A DNA stretch of 7,376 nt from Bacteroidales bacterium. Its GTDB lineage: Bacteria > Bacteroidota > Bacteroidia > Bacteroidales > JAGOPY01. Below are positions 1-7,200 of this stretch, piece after piece. The position numbers and the translations under genes were made by a program. The DNA is taken from the NCBI GenBank assembly GCA_030638325.1, contig DAOWEV010000256.1:1-7376 (forward strand). The letters are read 5' to 3'. The notes under the pieces were generated by a model, which was given only the letters and a program-made list of their open reading frames with translations, was not told where the DNA came from and did no database searches. Position 1 is the first letter of the stretch; each line of letters starts with the position of its first letter.

Positions 1-848
1 AGTATCATCAATATCAAAATCACTATTACGTTCTTATCCAGGAGTTTCAGCCAGTCAAAGATTTGTGGATATACCTCGCGAACAGTTTGTACATTCAGCA
101 TATAATCAACATGATCATAGACATATATACCCAATTCATCAAGCCTGTCAAAGTCGTTTATGAAAATCTCAAAGCCGGATACCTGATCATGATCCCAATT
201 ATTTAGTTTCTGAATGTGGGCAATATCACCAATGACATACAGTTTATCAAAATCTTCCAGTCCGGTCTCATAAATTCCGGATATGCTGAATTTTCGCCCC
301 CTTGGCTGAGCCTGGCTGCCTCCCAGAAAATACATCCTGAGGTCATCCCCAACAGTAAGTTCAAGCTTTGCTGCCTGCAGTCGCGATATAAGTACTTCAT
401 TACTTTTAAGACTATCGCTAATTTCAAAAATATCTCCATCAACAATATTTGACCTGAAATATTTCCAGTCAAAATCATTGCCGATACCTTTCATGACAAC
501 ACCCTGGATCTGGTCTTCCACTTTGATGATACCGGCTTTATACGCAAAGACCTGGATATGCTCAATGCCTTCATGATCTGTGATATCCGGGTAGAAATCC
601 TGTTTCTTTGAAACCGGGTTGGCTTCAAAAGAGGCATTAGCGCCAAAATTATCAATTTGTATATGGGCTCCAAAACCCACTACCTTATCACGAATTTGCT
701 GCTGAAAGCCTGTAAGTACCGCAACAGAGATAATCATTACCGACAGCCCCAAAGCAATCGCAACAATTGCTGTCTTAACTGCCGGCCCGGAAAAATTTTC
801 CTTATCTTTACCGGTGATCCTTCTCGCTATGTAGAAAATGTAATTCAA
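1..848 (-). CDS. LolC/LolE-type (FtsX-fold) ABC transporter permease, C-terminus cut off by window edge
   Basis: The minus-strand frame stays open from a TTG at 848-846 to the left edge, giving 282 complete codons. The protein starts MNYIFYIARR. It has one hydrophobic segment at about residues 24-46, a soluble region at about 47-271 and the start of a second membrane segment from about 272. This is the layout of MacB/LolE/FtsX permeases: TM1, a large periplasmic domain, then three more TM helices, here lost. The motif TGFQQQIRDKVVGFGAHIQI (46-65) is typical of LolC/LolE proteins, which with the ATPase LolD release lipoproteins from the inner membrane toward the outer membrane. TTG is the only plausible start because a stop codon (TAG) lies two codons upstream in frame. 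It is divergent from the NamZ gene with 15 bp between starts, so its promoter must lie inside that gene. Family assignment is firm; whether it serves Lol export or another MacB-like exporter is open. No frameshift is visible. Confidence 0.88.
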   Translation of the reverse strand, partial: MNYIFYIARRITGKDKENFSGPAVKTAIVAIALGLSVMIISVAVLTGFQQQIRDKVVGFGAHIQIDNFGANASFEANPVSKKQDFYPDITDHEGIEHIQVFAYKAGIIKVEDQIQGVVMKGIGNDFDWKYFRSNIVDGDIFEISDSLKSNEVLISRLQAAKLELTVGDDLRMYFLGGSQAQPRGRKFSISGIYETGLEDFDKLYVIGDIAHIQKLNNWDHDQVSGFEIFINDFDRLDELGIYVYDHVDYMLNVQTVREVYPQIFDWLKLLDKNVIVILILMI

Positions 849-863
849 TAACTAATTTATTTC

Positions 864-2087
864 ATGACAAAGGTAGGTGTTTTATACTTTATTGCCTTGA
901 TTACAGGCCTTGCAGCTTGTCAGTCGCAACAGGACAACTTTCGCAATTTAAATTTTGCCGGTCCGGATGATATCTCCACCGGGGCACAAAGAACAGATAT
1001 CTACTTTCCCTGGCTTGAAAATAAAACAATTGCTGTTTGTGCAAATTACACTTCAATGATAGAGAATATCCATTTAGTTGACAGCCTGGTGAAGGCGGGG
1101 TACAATGTTGTAAGGATATTCAGTCCTGAACATGGCTACCGGGGAACAGCAGATGCCGGGGCCGGGGTAGAAAACAGTCTTGACCAGCAAACAGGCATCC
1201 CGGTGGTATCGCTTTATGGAAAGCATAAAAAGCCATATGCAGAAGAGCTGCAGGATATCGATATTATGATCTTTGATATACAGGATGTGGGTGTGCGATT
1301 TTATACCTATATTTCTACGCTGACCTATGTTATGGAAGCCTGTGCGGCGGAAGGGATTCCGGTGATCATTACCGACAGGCCGAATCCCAACGGCTTTTAC
1401 GTGGATGGCCCCGTGCTGGACACTGCATACAGATCGTTCGTTGGTTTACATCCAATACCCATTGTATATGGTATGACCATTGCAGAATACGCAAATATGA
1501 TAAATGGCGAATACTGGTTAAAGGATAGCCTGAATTGTGATTTGAAGATTGTTCCAATGCAAGGGTATGACCATAATATGATCTATAAACTTCCGGTGAA
1601 CCCCTCTCCAAACCTGCCCGGCTGGGAATCGGTTTATCTCTACCCCAGCCTGGCCTTGTTTGAGGGCACGGTGGTGAGTGTCGGGAGGGGCACAGCTAAA
1701 CCATTTCGTATTATCGGCCACCCTGATCTCAGGGATGGCAACATCGAATTCATGCCTGTCAGCACTCCCGGAGCCAGCCTCTACCCTAAATACCAGGATC
1801 AGCTCTGTTTCGGCTATGATCTTACTGCTTACGCCGATAATGCAAAAGAAAACCGCCGGCATATTATATTGAGATACCTGATCGACATGTATGGATCTCT
1901 GAATATGGGTGATGATTTCTTCAATAGTTATTTTGAAAAGCTGGCAGGAACAGCTACACTCAGGCAACAGATCATAAATGGACAGCTGGAACAAGCCATC
2001 CGGGAATCCTGGGAAAAGGAGCTGAAGAAATTCATGGAGATCCGGAAGAAATATTTGCTTTATCCTGATTTTCTTTACATTCACTAG
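864..2087 (+). CDS. namZ: NamZ-family (DUF1343, GH171) exo-beta-N-acetylmuramidase lipoprotein
   Basis: The 407-residue protein has the expected family length. Residues 1-19 form a lipoprotein signal peptide: a hydrophobic stretch ending in lipobox LAAC, with Cys19 the predicted lipidation site. Gln, not Asp, follows the Cys. Conserved DUF1343 blocks appear in order: FSPEHGYRG (86-94), GIPVVSLYGK (111-120), DIQDVGVRFYTYISTL (138-153), DRPNP (171-175), YGMTIAEYAN (202-211), LFEGTVVSVGRGT (265-277) and the C-terminal SWEKELKKFMEIRKKYLLY (382-400). Characterised members (Bacillus subtilis and Tannerella forsythia NamZ) remove terminal N-acetylmuramic acid from peptidoglycan glycan fragments. The invariant Glu of SPEHG (Glu89) fits the proposed catalytic residue. 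Inferred role: envelope-anchored cell-wall turnover or MurNAc scavenging. The ATG at 864 is chosen because it gives a complete signal peptide. The gene is divergent from the permease and convergent with the aminotransferase. No MurNAc uptake or kinase gene is seen next to it here. Confidence 0.9.
   Translation: MTKVGVLYFIALITGLAACQSQQDNFRNLNFAGPDDISTGAQRTDIYFPWLENKTIAVCANYTSMIENIHLVDSLVKAGYNVVRIFSPEHGYRGTADAGAGVENSLDQQTGIPVVSLYGKHKKPYAEELQDIDIMIFDIQDVGVRFYTYISTLTYVMEACAAEGIPVIITDRPNPNGFYVDGPVLDTAYRSFVGLHPIPIVYGMTIAEYANMINGEYWLKDSLNCDLKIVPMQGYDHNMIYKLPVNPSPNLPGWESVYLYPSLALFEGTVVSVGRGTAKPFRIIGHPDLRDGNIEFMPVSTPGASLYPKYQDQLCFGYDLTAYADNAKENRRHIILRYLIDMYGSLNMGDDFFNSYFEKLAGTATLRQQIINGQLEQAIRESWEKELKKFMEIRKKYLLYPDFLYIH
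868..875 (-). promoter_or_regulatory. Candidate -7 element (TAnnTTTG) for the permease gene
   Basis: On the minus strand this reads TACCTTTG, a full match to the Bacteroidetes sigma-ABfr -7 consensus TAnnTTTG. It ends 19 nt before the TTG start codon, which would give a leader of roughly 12-15 nt. It lies inside codons 2-4 of the divergent NamZ gene. I see no good -33 TTG partner about 20 bp upstream, so this remains a candidate. Confidence 0.35.
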
Positions 2088-2144
2088 CCCCAGGCTTAAG
2101 CCTGGGGTTAATCAGCGAACACCCAATATTGGACTTTAGTCCAA
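2088..2144. repeat. Double-hairpin element in the convergent gap, REP-like or bidirectional terminator
   Basis: Directly after the NamZ stop codon there is a perfect 20-bp palindrome, CCCCAGGCTTAAGCCTGGGG (2088-2107). A second hairpin follows at 2129-2144: TTGGACT, a 2-nt loop, then AGTCCAA. A short palindrome CCAATATTGG (2123-2132) overlaps the second stem. The element fills nearly all of the 67-bp gap between two convergent genes. Neither hairpin is followed by a T-run on either strand, so classical intrinsic termination is not well supported. Two unlike palindromes about 20 bp apart resemble REP/BIME units mobilised by RAYT (IS200-like) transposases, but one copy in the window cannot prove repetition. 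Confidence 0.55.
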
Positions 2145-2154
2145 AACCCGCAAC

Positions 2155-3354
2155 TTATACCGTTCGGCCCGGATAAACTTTCAGGGCTTCTTCAAGGCAG
2201 GTCATCGCTTTCCTGAGATCATTCACATTCAGCACATAGCTGATACGTACTTCATCAAGGCCCCTGCCTGGCGTCGAATAAAAACCAGAAGCCGGCGCCA
2301 GCATAACAGTCTCCTGCTGAAAGTCAAAATCTTCCAGCAGCCACTGGCAGAATTTATCGGAATCATCTATTGGAAGCCGTGCCACCACATAGAAAGCTCC
2401 GCTGGGATTGGGGCAATATGCTCCCGGCATGTTATTGATGCATTCTACAACAACATTTCGGCGGGCCAGGTATTCTCCCAGCACCTCCTCAAAATAGGAA
2501 TCAGGCGTATCGATGGCCGCCTCGGCAGCTATCTGGCCAAAAGTAGGAGGACTTAACCGGGCCTGGGCAAATTTCAGCGCCGTGTTCATCACTTCGCGGT
2601 TTTTTGAGATCATACAACCAATACGCACGCCGCAGGCACTATAACGCTTGGAAACCGAGTCGATCAGTATTACGTTATCTTCAATACCCTTGAGATGCAT
2701 TGCAGAATAATGCTTTCTGCCATCGTAGCAAAACTCACGGTAAACCTCATCCGAGATCAGATACAGGTCATGCTTTTTAACAATTTCCCGCAAGGTTTCA
2801 AGCTCTTCCCAGGAATACAGGTACCCTGTCGGGTTGTTTGGATTACAAATGAGGATGGCCTTTGTCCTGTCTGTAATGGCCTTTTCAAAATCTGCTATCG
2901 GGGGCAGTGCAAACCCTGATTGGATATCTGAGAAGATGGGCACCACCTCCACGCCTGCATTGATGGCAAAACCATTGTAGTTTGCATAAAAGGGTTCGGG
3001 TATGATGATCTCATCACCGGTATCCAGGCAGGTATTCAAAGCAAATAAAATAGCTTCGGAAGCCCCTGCTCCGATAATGATATCTTCGGCGGAGATATCA
3101 ATATCATGTTTCTGATAATATTTCGTAAGTTTCTTCCGGTAAGACAGTATTCCTGCCGAATGGCTGTATTCAATTACTTTATGATCGAAATTCCGGATCG
3201 CATTCAGGGCCACTTCGGGAGTTTGAATATCAGGTTGACCTATATTGAGGTGATAGACCTTTTTACCCTGTTGTTTTGCTTTATCAGCATAAGGAACCAG
3301 TTTCCTGATTGGAGAAGCCGGCATCCTTTTACCTTTTTTGGAAATTAGAGGCAT
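2155..3354 (-). CDS. PLP-dependent class I aminotransferase (aspartate aminotransferase-like)
   Basis: The 399-residue fold-type I enzyme moves an amino group between an amino acid and a 2-oxo acid using pyridoxal phosphate. Family landmarks, numbered from the ATG at 3354, are: NIGQPD (37-42), the GAGASEAI cofactor-loop region (95-102), NPNNPTG (171-177; Asn171 contacts the PLP ring), SDEVY (201-205; Asp202 pairs with the pyridine nitrogen), the Schiff-base Lys236 in SVSKRYSACGVRIG (233-246), and Arg370 in EVRISY, which binds the substrate carboxylate. All catalytic residues are present. A start six codons upstream (TTG, 3372) is possible, but the ATG is preferred: the protein then begins MPLISKKG, and the TTG lies against the T-tract of the preceding terminator. 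The substrate is not readable from sequence; aspartate, aromatic or alanine specificity all occur in this subfamily. It converges with the NamZ gene. It lies 3' of the DUF1573 gene on the same strand, but a terminator stands between them. Confidence 0.92.
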   Translation of the reverse strand: MPLISKKGKRMPASPIRKLVPYADKAKQQGKKVYHLNIGQPDIQTPEVALNAIRNFDHKVIEYSHSAGILSYRKKLTKYYQKHDIDISAEDIIIGAGASEAILFALNTCLDTGDEIIIPEPFYANYNGFAINAGVEVVPIFSDIQSGFALPPIADFEKAITDRTKAILICNPNNPTGYLYSWEELETLREIVKKHDLYLISDEVYREFCYDGRKHYSAMHLKGIEDNVILIDSVSKRYSACGVRIGCMISKNREVMNTALKFAQARLSPPTFGQIAAEAAIDTPDSYFEEVLGEYLARRNVVVECINNMPGAYCPNPSGAFYVVARLPIDDSDKFCQWLLEDFDFQQETVMLAPASGFYSTPGRGLDEVRISYVLNVNDLRKAMTCLEEALKVYPGRTV

Positions 3355-3374
3355 ATCCTTTGGATTAATCAATT

Positions 3375-3402
3375 AAAAAATCCCGGTCCTGGCGAACCGG
3401 GA
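3375..3402 (-). terminator. Rho-independent terminator of the DUF1573 gene
   Basis: Read on the minus strand, a 7-bp GC-rich stem (TCCCGGT / ACCGGGA, 8-nt loop) is followed at once by six T residues (3380-3375). It begins 21 bp past the DUF1573 stop codon. It ends only about 20 bp before the ATG of the aminotransferase, leaving little room for a separate promoter for that gene. Confidence 0.85.
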
Positions 3403-3423
3403 TAAAAACATATTCAGATCAAT

Positions 3424-3894
3424 TTATTTCTTGTTTACCGGGGCACCTTCACTGGTTTCCTTTTCCGGCAATTGCTCAACTGGTTTAGCTACAACTTTAC
3501 CTGTGATCCTGAGAACCACGGTGCTGTTTTTAGCGTTCGACATAATTGTAACTGTCTTGTTAAAGGCCCCCACCCTTCTGGTATTATAGGTTACCTTTAT
3601 CTCATTTTCTTCGCCTGGCAATATCGGTGTTTTCGGCCAGGTGGGCACTGTACAACCACATGATGATCTGGGTTTCTGCAGGATCAAAGGTTCTTTCCCA
3701 TCGTTCGTAAACTTAAAATAACAGGTGCCATCGCCATTCTGTTCAATGGTTCCATAATCATGGGTCGTTTCCTGAAAGCTTATGACCGGTGCATTTGGGT
3801 TTTCTCCAGCTTTAGCAATGCTCTCCTGTGCCTGGCCCAAAACAGCAGTCACTGAAAATAAAGCCATCATGATAAACGCTGAAATCTTTTTCAT
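3424..3894 (-). CDS. Secreted DUF1573 domain protein
   Basis: The 156-residue protein starts MKKISAFIMMALFSVTAVLG, a typical Sec signal peptide with likely cleavage near residues 20-23 and no lipobox. The mature part holds one DUF1573 domain (about 38-133). It begins with ISFQETTHDYGTI (39-51), continues through FKFTNDGKEPLIL (60-72) and the hallmark SSCGCTVPTWP (77-87), and ends in a beta-rich segment (TYNTRRVGAFNKTVTI, 102-117). This matches an Ig-like or ASH-type beta-sandwich. The family is abundant in Bacteroidetes periplasm or outer membrane, and its biochemical role is unknown. The Cys79-Gly-Cys81 pair could bind metal or form a disulfide; that is speculation. The C-terminal tail (134-156) is Pro/Glu/Lys-rich and likely disordered. 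The gene appears monocistronic, with a promoter candidate upstream and an intrinsic terminator downstream. Confidence 0.88.
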   Translation of the reverse strand: MKKISAFIMMALFSVTAVLGQAQESIAKAGENPNAPVISFQETTHDYGTIEQNGDGTCYFKFTNDGKEPLILQKPRSSCGCTVPTWPKTPILPGEENEIKVTYNTRRVGAFNKTVTIMSNAKNSTVVLRITGKVVAKPVEQLPEKETSEGAPVNKK

Positions 3895-3938
3895 AATTAT
3901 TATTTTTTGTAGTGAGTTCTTATAAATAAGTAATCACA

Positions 3939-3946
3939 CAAAATTA
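3939..3946 (-). promoter_or_regulatory. Candidate -7 element (TAnnTTTG) for the DUF1573 gene
   Basis: The minus strand reads TAATTTTG, a full match to the Bacteroidetes -7 consensus. It lies 44 nt upstream of the ATG at 3894, so a leader of about 38-40 nt is implied. The leader is A-rich (AAAAAATAATAATT just before the ATG), as is usual for translation initiation in this phylum. No convincing -33 TTG is visible. Confidence 0.45.
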
Positions 3947-3967
3947 TTAATATTTTTTGACATATTA

Positions 3968-3987
3968 ATAAAATCATTGGATTTTAT
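3968..3987. promoter_or_regulatory. Perfect 8-bp inverted repeat, possible operator
   Basis: ATAAAATC, a 4-nt spacer ATTG, then GATTTTAT form a perfect dyad. It sits about 20 bp upstream of the candidate -7 element of the DUF1573 gene, so its centre falls near -45 for that promoter, a position where activators or repressors often bind. It is very AT-rich, and chance symmetry cannot be excluded. Confidence 0.25.
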
Positions 3988-4036
3988 CTAATTTTAACAA
4001 AATTTGTAATTATTTAGCTGTGACGTATATTTCATC

Positions 4037-4205
4037 AGTGTTAAATAAAACACTAAATCCGAATTTCTAAATCCTAAACAAATTTAAATGACAGAAGTCC
4101 AAAATTCAAAACTGAAAGATTAATACAACAAGATAGTTTTAAACATTGGAAAATTTGAATTTTGAAATTGTTTAGGATTTAGAAATTAGCGCTTAGAATT
4201 TAATA
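4037..4205. repeat. Long imperfect inverted-repeat element (MITE-like or structured RNA)
   Basis: Two arms match perfectly over 20 bp: AATTTCTAAATCCTAAACAA (4062-4081) and its reverse complement at 4168-4187. Inside them a second pair matches over 11 bp (CAAAATTCAAA 4100-4110 against 4154-4164), and a third over 6 bp (AAAACT 4108-4113 against AGTTTT 4135-4140). The whole stretch could therefore fold into one long hairpin with bulges and a roughly 20-nt apical loop. A small separate hairpin, AGTGTT-6 nt-AACACT, lies at 4037-4054 on the left flank. The element has no reading frame. The architecture fits a non-autonomous mobile repeat; no clear target duplication was found. It occupies much of the 372-bp gene-free region 3895-4266, which otherwise holds only promoter-type AT-rich DNA. 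Confidence 0.6.
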
Positions 4206-4266
4206 CGAAGAAAAACATTTGTATAATATATAACACCTAAAATAGTTACCGAAATTTAAGAACACA
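4206..4266 (+). promoter_or_regulatory. Leader region of the cotransporter gene, promoter not resolved
   Basis: The 61 bp before the ATG are AT-rich and have no Shine-Dalgarno motif. AACATTTG at 4214-4221 differs from the Bacteroidetes -7 consensus TAnnTTTG at one fixed position, and TATAAT at 4222-4227 resembles a sigma-70 -10 box. Neither has a good upstream partner, so the promoter cannot be fixed. It must lie here or within the inverted-repeat element. Confidence 0.25.
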
Positions 4267-7200
4267 ATGGCTGGCAAACAAATCAAGTTTGGTACATTTT
4301 CCGGTGTTTTCACGCCATCTATCCTGACCATTCTGGGCGTTATCATGTACATGCGCCTCGGGTGGATCGTTGGGGAATCCGGGCTGATCTTAGCCATCGC
4401 CATCATACTCGTGGCTCATATAATATCAATTACAACAGGTCTGAGTATCGCCTCTATTGCTACAGATAAGAAAATACGTACTGGAGGAATATACTATATA
4501 CTCTCAAGAAGTCTTGGATTGCCTATTGGAGGCGCTATCGGCATCACCATGTTTATTGGTACCGCCCTCAGCATTGCATTATACCTGATAGGTTTTGCCG
4601 AGAATTTCCTGGGCATACAGATGATCCGGGATATGACCGGGCTTGATGAAAGTGTCATGAGTTACAGGATCGTAGGCACTGCCATAATACTCATTCTGGT
4701 TATCATCACACTGATAAGCACCAACATGGCCATCAAAACCCAGTTCTTTATCTTAGCCGCTATAGCTATTTCATTAGCATCTATTTTTATTGGGCTTTTT
4801 TCAGCGCCCGGTACGGAGACTACTGCCATAAGACCGGTTGCCGAGGGTAAATCTTTTGTGGTTATGTTTGCTATTTTCTTTCCGGCAGTAACTGGATTTA
4901 CTGCAGGTGTGGCTATGTCGGGCGATCTGAAAAACCCCAGGAAAAACATTCCGGCAGGTACCCTGATATCAATTTTAACCGGCTTGATCGTATACATCGG
5001 GTTAACCATAGCTTTTGCTTCCTTTGTTGACCGGGACCTGTTATTGAGTGATAAAAATTTCCTGATGAAGATTGCCTGGTTCAGTCCCCTGGTTATAGCA
5101 GGGATCTGGGGTGCCACACTTTCATCAGCCATTGGGGGTCTTCTCGGCGGGCCAAGGATACTTCAGGCCATGTCAACCGACCGTATTACACCGAAATTCT
5201 TTGGGAAAGGATATGGTGTAAACAACGAGCCGAGAACTGCCCTTCTCCTGACTTTCCTGATTGCTGAAGGGGGTATCCTGATCGGACAACTGGATGTTAT
5301 CGCTTCCATTGTTTCCATATTCTTTATTGCAGCCTATGGAGCCATCAACCTGGCTTTTGCTCTCGAAAAATGGGCCAGTACCGATTTCCGGCCTTCCTTT
5401 AAAATATCAAAATGGGTGGGTATCATCGGGTTTGTGGCCAGTTTTATTGTAATGTTCAGGATAGATCCCACGGCCACTGCCGTTGCCATCATCATCCTTG
5501 CTGGGATCCATTACTTCATCAGCAAGAAAAAACTCGAACTGGATTTTGGCGATGTATGGCAAAGTGTATGGTCGTCAATTGTGAGGTCTACTTTAAAAAA
5601 TATCAGTAAGAAAGGACTGGAAGAAAGAAACTGGAGGCCCAACATCATGCTGTTCAGCGGTGGCACTGCTGTCCGCCCTTACCTGATCGATTTTGGAAAG
5701 GCCCTTGTGGGCAGCCAGGGATTGCTATCAAATTTCCATTTGATCCTGAACAAATCAGCTACCGTTCTGCTGAAAAAAAGCCAGCAGGCTGTGGCCGACA
5801 CAGAGGGCACTCCCACCGAAGGCATCTTTACCCGTAGGCAGGAATGCAAAGACATTTACGAAGGCATTGAAACCATAGCGAGCACCTATGGATTTTCAGG
5901 CGTGGAACCCAATACGGTGCTGATGGGATGGGCCAGGCACAGCCAGGACCCGGTAAGGTTTGTGCAAATGATCAAAACACTGTCGGACCTCGACCTGAAT
6001 ATTATCATGCTGGATTATGATAAATCTGCAGGGTTCGGTACTTACAAAACCATCGATATTTGGTGCCGGGGAGGAGGCAATAACTGTACTATGGTACTGT
6101 CGCTGATCAAATTCATGTGGATGTCGGAGGCCTGGAAAAGTGCAAAAGTCAGGCTTCTGCTCATCAATCCCCAAAATGACCAAAAAGACACCCTTTATGA
6201 CAGCGCATACCAGGCCATTGATAATCTCCGGATCGATACGGAAGTTAAGATCATCAACAATCAGATTGAGCAACGACCGGTACATGAGATCATCCGGATC
6301 GTTTCTTCAGAAGCCGACTTAATATTCCTTGGCATCTCCGAAGTCCAAAGCGGAGAAGAACACAATTACGTGCAGGATGTTAACCTCTTATGCCAGAACC
6401 TGGGAACCATTGCTCTTGTTAAAGCCTCATCAGGATTTAAAGATTTTGAACTGAATATCAGTAAAGACCAAATGGCGAGGGAAAAAACAGCATATGCCGA
6501 AGAGAAGGGTATGGGGCTTGCAGTACGTGTTATTAAAGTACCTGAGATCAAGTACCCGGATCAACCCGTATTGGCCGAACACATCTCTATATTATTTGAT
6601 AAAGTCAAGCGGATCAATGAGTTGATTTATAAAAACTACCTGACAGACATCTTCAGCTCCCACAGCAAATCGCTTGCCCTGGTCAAAGAAATAATTGATA
6701 AATACTACGATAAACTGCAAAAGGACCCCCGGGTTCTTCTCTCCAATAGTAAAAATGAAGAACATGATTTCTATTCCGGCTTCCTGAACGAAATATATGA
6801 ATTGTCAAAAAAACAGGATGATATTACATTCCTGAATCAAAAAGACATGCTTTCCGAGTCTTTAAATGAGTTTATTGAGGAAGTTGGTAAGATACCTCAA
6901 AACATCCCTGAGAAAATCAGCAAGACACTTGAAAAAGATGTATTAAAGATCAATAAAGGGGATCCGTTTTCATTAAAATGGTTTAAGTTAAGACATCATC
7001 TTGCCATTATCACTTCTAGCAAAGCTGTTAATTATGATATTGATTACAGGGACCTGGTCAGATCCTACTTTCCCGGAAGGCAATATACTGCAATGCTGGA
7101 GGTAATGATGAACTGGGGACTGGTGAGCCTGCAGTTTTCAGTCAAAACCCGGAATTTCATCAAAGCCGCCCTGGAAAGCTACCTGATGCTTGAAGAGAAA

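Noticed and set aside
203..478. Small open frames on both strands within the permease gene
   Set aside because: The uninterrupted 282-codon permease frame explains the region; these frames give no family match.
1518..2084. A 188-codon open frame on the minus strand opposite NamZ
   Set aside because: It lies wholly antisense to a clear NamZ gene with conserved motifs, and its protein is Cys/His/Ile-rich with no recognisable domain.
2088..2107. Classical rho-independent terminator for NamZ
   Set aside because: The stem is strong, but the next bases are TTAATC with no T-run, so it is reported as a palindromic element instead.
3355..3372. Upstream TTG start (3372) for the aminotransferase
   Set aside because: It would add six residues and puts the start beside the terminator T-tract; the ATG at 3354 gives an N-terminus typical of the family.
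4222..4227. TATAAT as a sigma-70 -10 box for the cotransporter gene
   Set aside because: It is easily expected by chance in AT-rich DNA, no -35 hexamer is spaced correctly, and Bacteroidetes use a different consensus.
4662..5132. A 156-codon open frame on the minus strand opposite the cotransporter membrane domain
   Set aside because: It mirrors codons of conserved transmembrane helices, and its translation is low-complexity and resembles nothing known.
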